In this document: positions 28,128 through 38,696 of the stretch, in pieces | How the letters are laid out: the number at the start of each line of letters is the position of its first letter | Position numbering within the stretch: the first letter of the stretch is position 1 | Assembly: GCA_963763855.1 (NCBI GenBank) | Contig: CAVXPU010000002.1 | Coordinates: forward strand, 310,001-374,000 | DNA: 64,000 bases | Direction of reading: 5' to 3' | Source of the DNA: JAIBCC01 sp963763855 | GTDB lineage: Bacteria; Acidobacteriota; Blastocatellia; Pyrinomonadales; Pyrinomonadaceae | Program-made: the position numbers and the translations under genes | The notes under the pieces: model-generated | Told to the model about the DNA's origin: nothing | Databases searched by the model: none | The model's input: the letters and a program-made list of their open reading frames with translations, nothing else

Positions 28128-29092
28128 TTAGTTTATATTTTTTCGGATTTGAAAATCCCATGTTTTCAGGCGTGAAACGATGGTTTTTGCCACGCTTGCT
28201 CCCATTCCGATCGCGGTACTGATCGTTGGGGATAATGGGCTGGCGACATCGCCGATTGCGTAAATATTTTCGACGCTTGTTTGGCAATTTGAATCAACTT
28301 GGAAATATCCTGCGGAATCGAGATCGATTTGACCTGCTAATAGCTTCGTGTTTGGTTCAACTCCCAAGGCGGAGCAATAGAAAATCAGTGTGCGATAGTG
28401 GTTTTTTTGCCTGTTGCGACATTTTGAATTTCGAGAGATTCGAGAATTTATTGCCATCGATCTTGGTGACCGATGGTTTCATTTAATATCCTGATCCGCT
28501 GATGTGCTTTCACTTTTTCGACAAACTCTTTTCTCGAACGAAAATCTTTCCGTCGATGGATGAGCGTTATTTTATCGGCGTATTCGGATAAAATCAGGGC
28601 GTTTTCAAAGGCTGCGTCGCCTCCTCCGATAATGCAAACTTTTTTGCCTTTTACTTTTTCTGCATCCCGCTTTCCCGAAATTATAATTCCTTTATCCTTA
28701 AATTCTTCTTCGCCTTCAATATTTAATTTTCTGCGTTTGATTCCGGTTGCAATGACTAGGGATTTTGCCTCAAAAATCTGACCGCTCACCAGCCTGATTC
28801 GTTTATTTACAGCATCGATTTCGCTTACTTCACAGTTAGTTTTGATGTCTAGTTTAAGTGGTTCGATTTGTTTGAGAAACGCTTTTTGCAATTCGCGTCC
28901 GTTTTCAGCTTCGATTCCGAGGTGATTTTTGATCGCATTGTAAGTCCATAAAAGCTGTCCGCCGAGTTCGGCTGAAGATTCCAACAAAATACTGTTCAAC
29001 CCAAGCTCTTTGCACCAAAGTGCCGCCGAAATACCCGCCACGCCGCCGCCTATAATGATTACATCGTATTGATTTGAAGTCATATTTTCCAT
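28128..29092 (-). pseudogene. Thioredoxin-reductase-like FAD/NAD(P) oxidoreductase, frameshifted
   Basis: The first part starts with the FAD-binding YDVIIIGGGVAGISAALWC, then ELGGQLLW, and a second nucleotide site VCIIGGGDAAFENAL. The frame breaks at about 28455. After a further shift the C-terminal signature is clear: ALGVEPNTKLL and NIYAIGDVASPLSP. At least two indels are needed. The segment that in thioredoxin reductase carries Cys-x-x-Cys reads IIISGKRDAEKV, without cysteine, so even a repaired protein would not be a classical thioredoxin reductase. Confidence 0.8.
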
Positions 29093-29474
29093 TGAACTTA
29101 GTGTATTTGGACTGATTTTTGCATTATACCCACTTTAGATTTGGGATGGTAATTCGTTTACTGCCCCCTAAAATCTTTGTTTGGTTAGTTTTACCCCTCG
29201 GAAACGTTTTTTACTTAAAATAAATAATACCATTTTTTGTCAATCGACAAATTCCGTTTTTTGTCACTTTGCGTAATTTCGATAGTTACCTGCAATCGGA
29301 CAAAGACCCCCAATTGTTGATTTTACTGAAGTTTTCAACGTTTATGAGATTCTTTGACACAACCTTTTTTATGGCATTTAGATTGCAATAAGAGAATGTG
29401 GTTTTAGCATTAACCACTAAAGTAAAGATTCTTTCACAACATAAAAAACTTCTTTTACAATACCGCCAAAATTT
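29093..29474. other. Intergenic region upstream of the Pil-Chp-like operon
   Basis: It separates the divergent flavoprotein and operon. It is AT-rich with no ORF, tRNA or strong palindrome that I can see. Its only promoter candidate is the TTGACA listed separately. Confidence 0.6.
29354..29383 (+). promoter_or_regulatory. Candidate promoter of the Pil-Chp-like operon
   Basis: A perfect TTGACA (29354-29359) is followed after 18 bases by TTAGAT (29378-29383). This is a modest -10 match, and it leaves a leader of about 85 bases before the ATG at 29475. Confidence 0.35.
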
Positions 29475-32009
29475 ATGAAATTAGAACTTGATATCAATTC
29501 TTTGCAGAATACACCGGTTTCTGCCGACATACACACTTCTGACGCAGGGTCTTCAGAGGAAGTAAAAAAATCGCTCCGTTCGGGTATTAAATTAGCAAAA
29601 GAAGGCAGCCGAGCCGAAGCGAGACAAATGCTTTTGAGCGTTACCAAAGCTGAGCCAAGCAATGAAACGGCTTGGTTGTGGCTTGCTTCAATCAGCGAAT
29701 ATCCGGAAGAATTACTTATTTTCTTGCAAAATGTTTTGAAAATTAACCCTGATAATGAAAGGGCTAATGAATGGGCAAAACAGACTAAATCTTTGCTCTC
29801 GAAAACATTTGTCCAACGCGGAATTACTGCTTCACAGGATAACCAGAAAGAATTTGCCAAGCAATGCTTCCTGCAAGGAATTGTTCACGATGATGAAAAT
29901 GAAATGGCTTGGTTGTGGCTGGCTTCATCGTCCGATTCACAAGAAGAAAAAGTTTCACATCTACAAAGAGTACTTTACATCAATCCTACTAACGAAACTG
30001 CACTCAACTCACTCAATTCGGTCAAACAGCAAGTTTCACAATCTGTTTTGAAGAAAGCCAGTTCGGCAGCAATTTCCGGCGATCATGAAACTGCCCGACA
30101 AATGCTTGAAAGTATCATGAAAAACACGCCAAACCTCGAAGAAGCGTGGATCTTAAAAGCATTTTTGGCGAATGATTTTTATGAGAAGATCAGCTGTTAT
30201 GAAAAAACTTTAGAAATTAATCCTGAAAACGAAGCTGCTCAAGCTGGTTTGGCATCTCTGAAATCGATAACTCCGCGTTCAAAATCACAGAATCACTCAA
30301 ATTCAAATCCATCAATTCAAATTCCGGTTGTTGCCGAGGTAGCAGCGGAAGAGCCGATAGCTGAAGTTGCTGTTGCGGAAGAAGAAGTTGTTGCTGAGCA
30401 AATTAGCTACGAAGAGCCGCAACAAGAAGCTGTTGAAGCTGAAGTTGAACTTCAAGAAGTTTCAGCAGAAGAAATTGAAGCTGAACATCAGGCGATGCAA
30501 GAAAGTTTTGCTTATTTTGGAGAAGAATCTGCAGAAGAATTTGTAGAAGATTTTACCGAAGAAGTTGCAGACAATGAAAGCATTGATCTTCAAACTCAAG
30601 ATGAGGTTGCCGAAGAATTTGCTTTGCAAGCGGAAGCTTATGCCGAAGAAGTTCAAGAAACTGAAAATTATTCTTTTACAGAAGATGCTGCGGAAGAATT
30701 TACAGAAGAAGTTGAAGACGAAACAGTGGTAGAAGTCGCAACTGAAGAAACAGCAGTAGAAAAAGTGGAAGCTGCTTTTGAAGCTGAAACTGAGGAAGTT
30801 TACGCTGAAAGCTCTGATTACCCAACTCAAGAACTTGACGAAGAAGTTGCGTTAAGAGCAAAAGAAGCATTCGAACCTGTTGCCGAAGAAGTAGTCGAAG
30901 TCGAAGAAAATGCTTATCAGCAATCTGCTTGGGAATCTGAAGCGACCGAAGATGTTGAAGCTCCATTAGCTGAAACTGAAGAAGAAGTTTCAAATCAACA
31001 AGAATATACGGAAGAAGAACACGCTGCTAATTATCAATTATCAAGAATTGAATTTGCTCCTTCCGAAGAAAATGCTGAAGTTGCGGAACAATCATTTGAA
31101 TATGCTTCGGAAGCAGAAGTTGAAAGTGAAGTTTTGCAAGAATCTGTTCAAGATTATCAAGAAGCTTATAGCGAAATTCCAGTTCCGACTGAAAGTTTCG
31201 AACCTGCTTATCAAGCAAGCGTTGCAGATCAAATCACTGAAGAAGTTTATGTTGCACCGCAGCCGCAAGTTTCCGAATGTCCATTCTGTGAGGCTCAAAA
31301 TGAAGCTCAAAGCGTAATCTGCAATTCGTGTCACGCGATGGTTTCGCTGGCTGATTTGGAAATGTTGCTCTCGCATCAAAGCAGCAAACAAGAATTGATT
31401 CTGAAAGGAATTGAAAGACTGGAAGCTGAAAAGACTTCACGAAATCTGAATGCCGAAGAACTGCAAAATTTGGGAATCGCACATCTCAACGTCAAAAATT
31501 TGCGACAAGGTTTGGCTTATTTGCAATCTGCTTCACAGCTTAATCCAAATGATGTTTTCCTCGGTTCAAAAGTTAATGCTTTAGCCACAAGATTGGCTGA
31601 GATCGAACAAAACGAACATAAAGTAACGGTTGGAAAACCGACGCAAAGCCGGACAATTCTGGTTGTAGATGACAGCCCGACGGTTCGAAAATTAATCTCG
31701 GGCAAACTCGAAAAATGCGGACACTCAGTATTGTCGGCAGTTGACGGAATGGACGCTCTCGCGAAAATCAACGAAGTGATTCCTGATCTGATTCTGCTCG
31801 ACATAACTATGCCGCGTTTGGACGGTTACCAGGTTTGCAAACTTATCCGCAATAACGAAGTAACCAAAGACGTGCCAATTGTAATGATTTCCGGCAAAGA
31901 CGGTTTCTTTGATAAAGTTCGCGGCAGAATGGCTGGTTCGTCAGGTTATATTACAAAGCCTTTTGGTCCTGATACTCTGATGAAAACCATCGAAAGTTTT
32001 CTTGCCTAA
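29475..32009 (+). CDS. TPR / acidic / zinc-ribbon / receiver protein (PilG-like output)
   Basis: The 844-residue protein has an unusual order. Residues 30-255 are tetratricopeptide-like helical repeats (EAWLWLASISEYPEE-type blocks). From about 280 to 595 a long Glu/Ala/Val-rich acidic tract is almost certainly disordered. A zinc ribbon lies at 602-617 (CPFCEAQ...CNSCHAM). A further helical repeat follows, then a receiver domain from about 726 (TILVVDDSPTVRKL, phosphoacceptor in LILLDITMPRLDGY, then Lys-Pro in YITKPFG). The receiver is of the PilG/PilH type and would be phosphorylated by the CheA-like kinase at 35880. It is the first gene of the operon. Confidence 0.85.
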   Translation: MKLELDINSLQNTPVSADIHTSDAGSSEEVKKSLRSGIKLAKEGSRAEARQMLLSVTKAEPSNETAWLWLASISEYPEELLIFLQNVLKINPDNERANEWAKQTKSLLSKTFVQRGITASQDNQKEFAKQCFLQGIVHDDENEMAWLWLASSSDSQEEKVSHLQRVLYINPTNETALNSLNSVKQQVSQSVLKKASSAAISGDHETARQMLESIMKNTPNLEEAWILKAFLANDFYEKISCYEKTLEINPENEAAQAGLASLKSITPRSKSQNHSNSNPSIQIPVVAEVAAEEPIAEVAVAEEEVVAEQISYEEPQQEAVEAEVELQEVSAEEIEAEHQAMQESFAYFGEESAEEFVEDFTEEVADNESIDLQTQDEVAEEFALQAEAYAEEVQETENYSFTEDAAEEFTEEVEDETVVEVATEETAVEKVEAAFEAETEEVYAESSDYPTQELDEEVALRAKEAFEPVAEEVVEVEENAYQQSAWESEATEDVEAPLAETEEEVSNQQEYTEEEHAANYQLSRIEFAPSEENAEVAEQSFEYASEAEVESEVLQESVQDYQEAYSEIPVPTESFEPAYQASVADQITEEVYVAPQPQVSECPFCEAQNEAQSVICNSCHAMVSLADLEMLLSHQSSKQELILKGIERLEAEKTSRNLNAEELQNLGIAHLNVKNLRQGLAYLQSASQLNPNDVFLGSKVNALATRLAEIEQNEHKVTVGKPTQSRTILVVDDSPTVRKLISGKLEKCGHSVLSAVDGMDALAKINEVIPDLILLDITMPRLDGYQVCKLIRNNEVTKDVPIVMISGKDGFFDKVRGRMAGSSGYITKPFGPDTLMKTIESFLA

Positions 32010-32115
32010 AATCACTTATTGACAATCCTTCAACGATAATGAATTTCCCAAAACTCATTCAACTATTGAGACGTTGCACGAGAAATTCGTGCAACGACTT
32101 TTCATTTCAGAAGAT

Positions 32116-32685
32116 ATGGATAACTTAGAAAACGACGATATTTTAGACCAGGAAGTACTTGGCGAAGGTTTTAGCGAAAATGATATTACTTCGCTTCTTG
32201 ACCTTCCGAATATGAATTCCTCTCTTCCAAAAGAAGCCGAAGGTGATAAATTTGTTGTTTTTCATCTTGAGGATCAGCTCTATGGAATCAATACCAAAAG
32301 CATTGCCGAAGTTGCGGCTAATTTACCCGTCACACCTTTACCAAATTCACCCGATTGGCTTTTGGGTTTAGCAAATTTACGCGGAGATATTATTTCTGTA
32401 ATTGATTTGCGAAAACTCTGGCGTAAAACTTCACAAACTCCTCTCAAAACCCGGCTCATCGTTTTTCCATCAACGAAAAATGATCCATCCATAGCTTTTC
32501 TAGTAGATAAATTGAGCGAAATAGTTACGCTTTCACCACGCGATATAAATTTTTCAGCGGCAGATTTTACCAGTTCGTTTCCATCATTTTTTGGTAAAGC
32601 CGATTTGAAATCTCAACCTCTGCATTTACTCGACGTTGATAAAATCTTTTCTACTCTGACAATTAACAAGCCCGCAAAAGCTTAA
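32116..32685 (+). CDS. CheW-like coupling protein (PilI-like)
   Basis: The start at 32116 (MDNLENDDIL) is chosen over an in-frame ATG at 32074. After an acidic N-terminus, residues 55-185 form a CheW domain: VVFHLEDQLYGINTKSIAEV, then LANLRGDIISVIDLRKLW, then IAFLVDKLSEIVTL. It couples the chemoreceptors at 32722 and 34318 to the CheA-like kinase at 35880. The gene order receiver, CheW, MCP, CheA is that of Pil-Chp systems for type IV pilus control. Confidence 0.9.
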   Translation: MDNLENDDILDQEVLGEGFSENDITSLLDLPNMNSSLPKEAEGDKFVVFHLEDQLYGINTKSIAEVAANLPVTPLPNSPDWLLGLANLRGDIISVIDLRKLWRKTSQTPLKTRLIVFPSTKNDPSIAFLVDKLSEIVTLSPRDINFSAADFTSSFPSFFGKADLKSQPLHLLDVDKIFSTLTINKPAKA

Positions 32686-32721
32686 CCGCATTTTTTACCA
32701 ATTCTCTTTTCGGAGATATCT

Positions 32722-34297
32722 ATGGCAAATTTATCCAACAATTCCCTATCGAATTCCTTGAAAGGCAAAATCTGGCTGGCAACAGCCGCCCTAGCCTTTT
32801 TCATTTGTATTTTTGGTGTGATTTCATATCTGCTGGCTTCATTTCTCTCGAGCAATAATTTCTATGCGATTTTTATTCCTTTTATGGTCTCTACGTTAAC
32901 CGTTTTTGCTTTCGGTTGGTGGATTTCAAATGAATTGCTAGGATCGATTGAGAAAGTTACCATTGCTTTCGAGAAGCTTGGAAAGAGGAATCGGGAGTAC
33001 GCTGCCGAAAACTTCTGGAGCGGTTGAAACTGATGAATTAATGCGGACAATGTATCGTTTAAGTCAACAGAATCACAAACTTATCAGCTCGATGGATCAA
33101 GTTTCACAGGGAAATCTAAACGTTGTATTAACTGCTCAGGATAATTCTGACCGGATGACGATGACTTTTCAAAAGCTCCTCGCGAAAGTATCGGAATCAA
33201 TTCACGCGAAGCAAGATTTGGAAAAATTGCAAAACGCGGTTCGCCTGCTTTCAAGTGAAACTGAATCCGTTAGAGAGAATAATTTCAATGTCGCTATCTC
33301 AAACAATGATTTGGAAGAGACAAAGGAACTTTCGCTAACTATAAATTATCTGATCAACATTCTTAATGATTTGGTCGGGCAAGTGAAAGAATCTTCATCA
33401 AGTTCGCAAAAATCTACCGTCGAATTACAGAGACATTTGCAGTCTCTGGTTCGCGAAGACGAATCGCGAATTCAGGAAATGAATCGGGCATCGATCACAC
33501 TCAAACAAGTTCCTCAAACCGTACAAAAAATTGCCGAAGAGCTTTCTTTATCAGTTTCTTCAGCGAATCAATCGATCGAAAAAGCACGCAGCGGAACACA
33601 CGTTGCGAATGCAAATCTAAACGCGGTTAATCAACTCCGCAAGCAAATCCAAGAATCGATCAAACGGATTCAAAAACTCAGCGAAAGTTCGCAAGAGATC
33701 GGGAAAGTTGCTAAAACAGTTGAAGATCTAGCTAATCGAACAAGTATGATCGCTCTCAATGCCTCAATTCAAGCCGCTGAATTAAACGAACAAGGACATG
33801 GATTTGTAGCGGTTTCAGAAGAAGTTGAACGTTTATCAAAACGTGCAAACGAAACTAACAAAAACATTTCTTCGCTCAATAAATACATTCAAGCGGAAAT
33901 AAATCAGGTTGAAAGTTCTTTAGAGCAATCGGTTGGCGAAGCCGCTAATCTTTCAAAATTTGCCCTCGAAAGCAGCAATTCAATCAGCGAATTAGAACGA
34001 TATATCAGACAATTTCTTAATATGCAGCAAAAAATTGCTTCATATACAAATGAAAATACCGACGAAACTGAAAAAGCGTATCAAGTGTTTATTTCAAGCG
34101 TTTCGCAAACCGAGAAAAATATCCTGGTCTTGAAAGAAGCAAACGATAATCTTCGCGTGATCAATAGTTCAAATAATGCGTTGCAGGATTCCGTTGAAGA
34201 ATTCGGTATTCAAACTCAATCTCAAGCAACGCCTGAGCAAATCTCGCCTGTTTTACCACAATTGGGCGATTCTTTTGAAGACACACCTGCCGCCTAA
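32722..34297 (+). pseudogene. PilJ-like methyl-accepting chemotaxis protein, one frameshift
   Basis: The first frame (from 32722, good GGAG upstream) encodes two membrane segments (about residues 17-40 and 47-70). Near 32961 the reading must shift by +1; the next frame continues LLSRSLERGIGSTLPKTSGA and runs to 34297. It includes helical linker residues and the receptor signalling hairpin NRTSMIALNASIQAAELNEQ (about 33737-33796) followed by VSEEVERLS. With the shift corrected it is a complete receptor of about 524 residues with no sizeable periplasmic domain. Without correction, membrane and signalling parts are separate. Confidence 0.8.
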
Positions 34298-34317
34298 ATC
34301 TATTTTGGAGAGCTTTT

Positions 34318-35854
34318 ATGCAAAAATCATTTCTACAGAGCCTTTTAATCAGAATCTCCTCGTTTCTCTCAGTCCTTTTTCTGCTGGTCGGATTAACATT
34401 TCTTTTCGCCTCATATTTTGGTGCTGGAAAGCAATAATTCGATTGGTTTGGGACTCACAACGCTTGGAGCGATTTTGGCAGTTGTTTCATTGCTGATAAC
34501 CAATGTTTCGATGACTTCAGTTCAATCCGAATTGAAAGAAGCGACAACATTGGCTCACCAAATTTCTCAAGGCGATGTTTTACAGGATTTCAACGAATTT
34601 GATTTAGACGAACGCCAGGAATTACGGTCTTCACTTGTAAATATCGCGATTAATCTAAAGGAAAAAGCTGCAGTTGCTGATCAAATTGCTTTAGGAAATC
34701 TACCTACGGAATTTACTTTGCGTTCGGAAAGTGATGCTCTTGGAATGGCATTTCAAAACATGGTTGAAAAGCTGGAAACTTTGGTTCAAACCGAAGAAAG
34801 GCGTGAACATTTGCAACAATCGATTCTTAAACTAATGGATGAAGTTACAGAGGTCGCATCCGGTGATTTAACCGTAAAAGCTGATGGAACTTCGGAAATT
34901 ACCAGCGAAATCGCCGACGCTTTCAACTTTATGACGGCAGAACTCCGATCGCTAATTGGTAAAGTTAAAGAAGTTACACATCAAGTTGGAAGTTCGGCAA
35001 ATGCCATTAACGATACAACTGAGCAGCTCGCTCGCGGAAGTGAAGCTCAAGCCTCGCAGATTTCACGGATCACTTCTTCGATTTCGAGCATGGCTGTGCA
35101 AGTGCAGGAAGTTTACAATAATGCTTCGCTTTCAGCTCAGGTTGCCGAAGATTCTTTGAGCAATGCAAGATACGGTTCGCAAGCTGTGCAAGACAATATT
35201 AGTGCGATGAATTCGATTCGAAATCAGGTTCAGGAAACTGCGAAACGAATCAAAAAACTCGGCGAACGTTCGCAAGAAATCAGTCAAGCAGTTCAATTGA
35301 TTGATGATCTTTCAGATCGCACAAGTTTGCTCGCCCTTAACGCGAGTTTGCAGGCAACGAGTGCTGGCGAAGCCGGACGTGGTTTTGCGGTAGTTGCCGA
35401 AGAAGTCGAACGCCTTGCCGAACGCTCAAATCGCTTAACTCATCAAATTGCCAACCTCGCTCAAACCATTCAAATTGAAACCAAAGACGTAGTTGCTTCG
35501 ATGGAAGAAACAATTCACGAAGTTGTGGTCGGTTCAACATTGGCTGATAAAGCCGGTCAAGCTCTCATTGAAATCGAACAAGTTTCACAGCGTTTGGCTG
35601 AATTGATCCAATCAATTTCAGAATCCGCCAAGAATCAAGCCCGCAGTTCGGAAGATGTTTCAATGGCTATGGGAAATATCTCGAAGGTTACGGAATTGGT
35701 AAATGTCGGTTCAAAACGTGCCGCTGATTCTGTAAAACTTCTAGTAGGCTTATCTAACGAACTACGCGGCTCTGTCGCTCCTTTCAAATTGCCTGATGAA
35801 AAGAGACTGCATCGCCCAACTGTAACCGAAACTAACGAACTCTACCTAAATTAA
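34318..35854 (+). pseudogene. Second PilJ-like methyl-accepting chemotaxis protein, one frameshift
   Basis: GGAGAG precedes the ATG at 34318. The first frame encodes QSLLIRISSFLSVLFLLVGL, a membrane segment, and stops after 39 codons. A +1 shift in a T run near 34425 leads into the frame with a second membrane segment (LGAILAVVSLLIT), HAMP-like repeats (SGDLTVKAD), and the signalling tip DRTSLLALNASLQATSAGEA with VVAEEVERLAERSN. As in the neighbour, the break is just after the first hydrophobic region and shifts in the same direction. Corrected length is about 511 residues. Confidence 0.8.
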
Positions 35855-35879
35855 CCCCCGTAAGACTAACTCAAAACCC

Positions 35880-38693
35880 ATGGACGCTGAACTTTTAAAA
35901 GGATTTGTCGAAGAAACTTTGACGTATTTACCGGAAATACGCGAAGGTGTTAGCTCATTTTGCCAAGATTCTACGCAAATTGAGAAACTGCAAAACGCTC
36001 AAAATCAGCTACATACGATCAAAGGAGCAGCTCTGATGCTTGGTCTGGCTGAGATTGGCGAATTGAGCAAAGAACTCGAAGCTGACCTCAAGAATTTGCC
36101 GGCAAGCGAAGGTTTGGAAAATGATACGCAAAGTGTTTTGGAGAAACTGGAGATTTTTGACTTAGTTCTTCAAGACGCTTCGAAAGGTCTTGGCGAATTT
36201 TCTCCATCTAAAAGCAATCTAACTGAAGATTTTGGTGAAGAATTTTCTGATGAAAGTGAAAACGCTTCAGACGAAAACACGAAAGAAGAAGCAATCTCGG
36301 ACGATTTCGAAGATTTCGAAATTGATGAAGAAATGCTGGAAATTTTTGCAATGGAAGCAGAAGACCATTTGCAAAATATCGGAACGCATTTAGCGATTTT
36401 GGAAAATACGCCAAATAATCGCGAGGCTTTATTGGAAATCAGACGCAGTTCGCATACTTTGAAAGGCTCTGCAGGCATCGTCGGCTTCAAAAAACTTTCA
36501 TATTTAGCTCATCGTGCAGAGGATTTGCTCGATTATCTAGCCGACAATGAAATCGAAGGCGATACCAGAATTTTCGAATTGCTTTTGGCTTCAACCGATT
36601 GTTTGGAAGCCTTGACGCGAGGGCAAAATACGCCTGAACTGGATCAAACAATTTCAGATATCTATATACGTTTTGACCAACTTATGGCTTCCTTGCAAGG
36701 TGCTGAAGCCACACAAGTTTCCGCTGTTTCCAACTCTGAAACTACTGAAAATACATTGTCTCAGGAAGAAATTGCTCTACCGTTTTCAGCAAGCCAAGAG
36801 GAGAGTGCTGAAACGGCGGAAATCACCTCCATCGCTAAACCCGATAATCGTTCGGTTATCCGCGTTTCACTAGAAAGACTTGATTCATTGGTCAAATTAG
36901 TGAGTGAAATGGTTATCGGACGTTCAATTTTTGAACAGCGTTTGATCGAACTCGAACAGCAAATTCAGGAATTAAATTACACTACAAGTCGTTTGCGACG
37001 TTCGACTAGCAAGCTCGAAGTTGATTTTGAGGCTACCGCACTCAATCGTGGTGGTGCCAGAACTCCGCAATACAATTTCTTAGGCAGTAATGATAATTCG
37101 TGGTTGGAAAAAGATGACGCGGAATTTGATACGCTCGAATTTGATCAATACACCGAATTTCACCAAACTACCCGCGAATTGATCGAAGCGACAAGCGATA
37201 CTTCGGCGATTCATACTGATATCGATAATGTTCACATCAATTTAAGCGTGCTTTTCGATAACCAACGCCGCTTAATTGAAGAAATGCAGGATAGTCTTTT
37301 GCGTTTGCGAATGGTTCCTTTGAGTTCGCTAGCGGCACGTTTGCAGAGAACTGTTCGCGTAACAGCCAATGAAGAATTAAAAAATGCCGATTTAGTTATC
37401 GAAAATGAACATATCGAAATTGATACTCAAATTCTCGATTCATTCGTCGAACCATTGATCCATCTCTTGCGAAATGCTGTTGCACATGGCATCGAACCAC
37501 CTGAAACGCGACAACTTTTAGGCAAATCCGAGAAGGGAAAAATCACGCTTCGGGCTTATAGCGAAGGAACTCACGTTGTTTTTGTAATTTCTGACGACGG
37601 ACGCGGGATTTCGATTCCTGAATTGAAAAAGAAAGCAATCAAAACAGGATTCATTTCCGAACAAGAAGCCGAAACGATGTCTGAAGAAGAATCATTATCT
37701 CTGATATTCTTGCCCGGACTTTCAACGACTTCTGAAGTCAACCAGATTTCCGGACGCGGTGTAGGAATGAACGTTGTGAAATCAAGCATTACCCGTTCGC
37801 AAGGAACAATTTTCATAACATCAGAGCCGCAGATCGGGACAACATTTACAGTTCGTCTGCCGATGTCGCTTGCCGTAACCCGTGCTTTATTGGTCAAAGC
37901 GGCCGATAAAACATTTGCTTTGCCGCTTAAATTGATTAAGAAAGTGATCGAAGTTTCACCTGAAGAAGTTGAAAAAGCAACGCAGGAAAAAACTCTGAAA
38001 GTTAAGAATAAAACTTATAAGTTCTTTCATTTCAATAGCATTCTCAATCTGCCAGTCAAGCAAAATCATCAAAATGCCTCAACGCCTCTTTTGCTGCTCG
38101 AAACACCCGAAAATTCGTGTGCTTTGATGATCGATGAATTGATGAAAACCGAAGAAATCGTTATCAAGCCTTTGGGAAACTTGCTTCGCGGAATACCGGA
38201 TATTATCGGAGCAACAATTTTGGGAAATGGAAGTATCGTACCCGTTTTGGATCTAGTTCATTTGCTCAAGAAGAAACCCGGAAAAGGAAAAGCGAAAGCG
38301 GCTCCAACTGAAATTAAGTCTGATATTACCGTTTTAATTGTTGATGATAGCCCTAGCGTTAGGCAAATGTGTTCGAATATGATTAAAACTGCGGGATGGC
38401 TGCCAATGCTGGCGAAAGACGGAATTGAGGCTCTCGAAATTCTACAGGCTTTCCAAGAACTTCCCGATATTATTTTATCAGACGTGGAAATGCCCCGAAT
38501 GGACGGCTACGAATTGCTTGCATCGCTGAAACGAAATGAGGCTTATCGCAAAATTCCGGTAATCATGATTACTTCCAGAGCCGGTGATAAACATCGCCGC
38601 AAGGCTTTCGATCTGGGAGCATCCGACTACGTTTCAAAACCATACGAAGAAAGCTATTTGCTCGAAAAAGCGAGAGATTTAATAAACAGTTAA
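35880..38693 (+). CDS. CheA-like hybrid kinase (ChpA/PilL-like)
   Basis: The 937-residue protein has two histidine-phosphotransfer domains (His45 in HTIKGAALM and His192 in SHTLKGSAGIVG) joined by an acidic linker. A dimerisation/P3 region follows, then the ATPase domain (LIHLLRNAVAHGIEPPETR at about 520, DDGRGI, GRGVGMNVV), a CheW-like domain (about 660-805), and a C-terminal receiver (TVLIVDDSPSVRQM from about 818, phosphoacceptor in LSDVEMPRMDGY). It lacks the many Hpt domains of Pseudomonas ChpA. It is predicted to control surface motility or pilus action. It ends the operon, four bases from the convergent SDR gene. Confidence 0.94.
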   Translation: MDAELLKGFVEETLTYLPEIREGVSSFCQDSTQIEKLQNAQNQLHTIKGAALMLGLAEIGELSKELEADLKNLPASEGLENDTQSVLEKLEIFDLVLQDASKGLGEFSPSKSNLTEDFGEEFSDESENASDENTKEEAISDDFEDFEIDEEMLEIFAMEAEDHLQNIGTHLAILENTPNNREALLEIRRSSHTLKGSAGIVGFKKLSYLAHRAEDLLDYLADNEIEGDTRIFELLLASTDCLEALTRGQNTPELDQTISDIYIRFDQLMASLQGAEATQVSAVSNSETTENTLSQEEIALPFSASQEESAETAEITSIAKPDNRSVIRVSLERLDSLVKLVSEMVIGRSIFEQRLIELEQQIQELNYTTSRLRRSTSKLEVDFEATALNRGGARTPQYNFLGSNDNSWLEKDDAEFDTLEFDQYTEFHQTTRELIEATSDTSAIHTDIDNVHINLSVLFDNQRRLIEEMQDSLLRLRMVPLSSLAARLQRTVRVTANEELKNADLVIENEHIEIDTQILDSFVEPLIHLLRNAVAHGIEPPETRQLLGKSEKGKITLRAYSEGTHVVFVISDDGRGISIPELKKKAIKTGFISEQEAETMSEEESLSLIFLPGLSTTSEVNQISGRGVGMNVVKSSITRSQGTIFITSEPQIGTTFTVRLPMSLAVTRALLVKAADKTFALPLKLIKKVIEVSPEEVEKATQEKTLKVKNKTYKFFHFNSILNLPVKQNHQNASTPLLLLETPENSCALMIDELMKTEEIVIKPLGNLLRGIPDIIGATILGNGSIVPVLDLVHLLKKKPGKGKAKAAPTEIKSDITVLIVDDSPSVRQMCSNMIKTAGWLPMLAKDGIEALEILQAFQELPDIILSDVEMPRMDGYELLASLKRNEAYRKIPVIMITSRAGDKHRRKAFDLGASDYVSKPYEESYLLEKARDLINS

Positions 38694-38696
38694 AGT

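Noticed and set aside
30462..30993. Two minus-strand ORFs rich in Phe/Ser or Leu/Gln
   Set aside because: Antisense of the GAA-rich acidic tract of the receiver protein; no ribosome site.
29475..38693. Flagellar chemotaxis operon
   Set aside because: No CheR, CheB, CheY-only or flagellar genes; PilJ-like receptors and a ChpA-type kinase point to pilus control.
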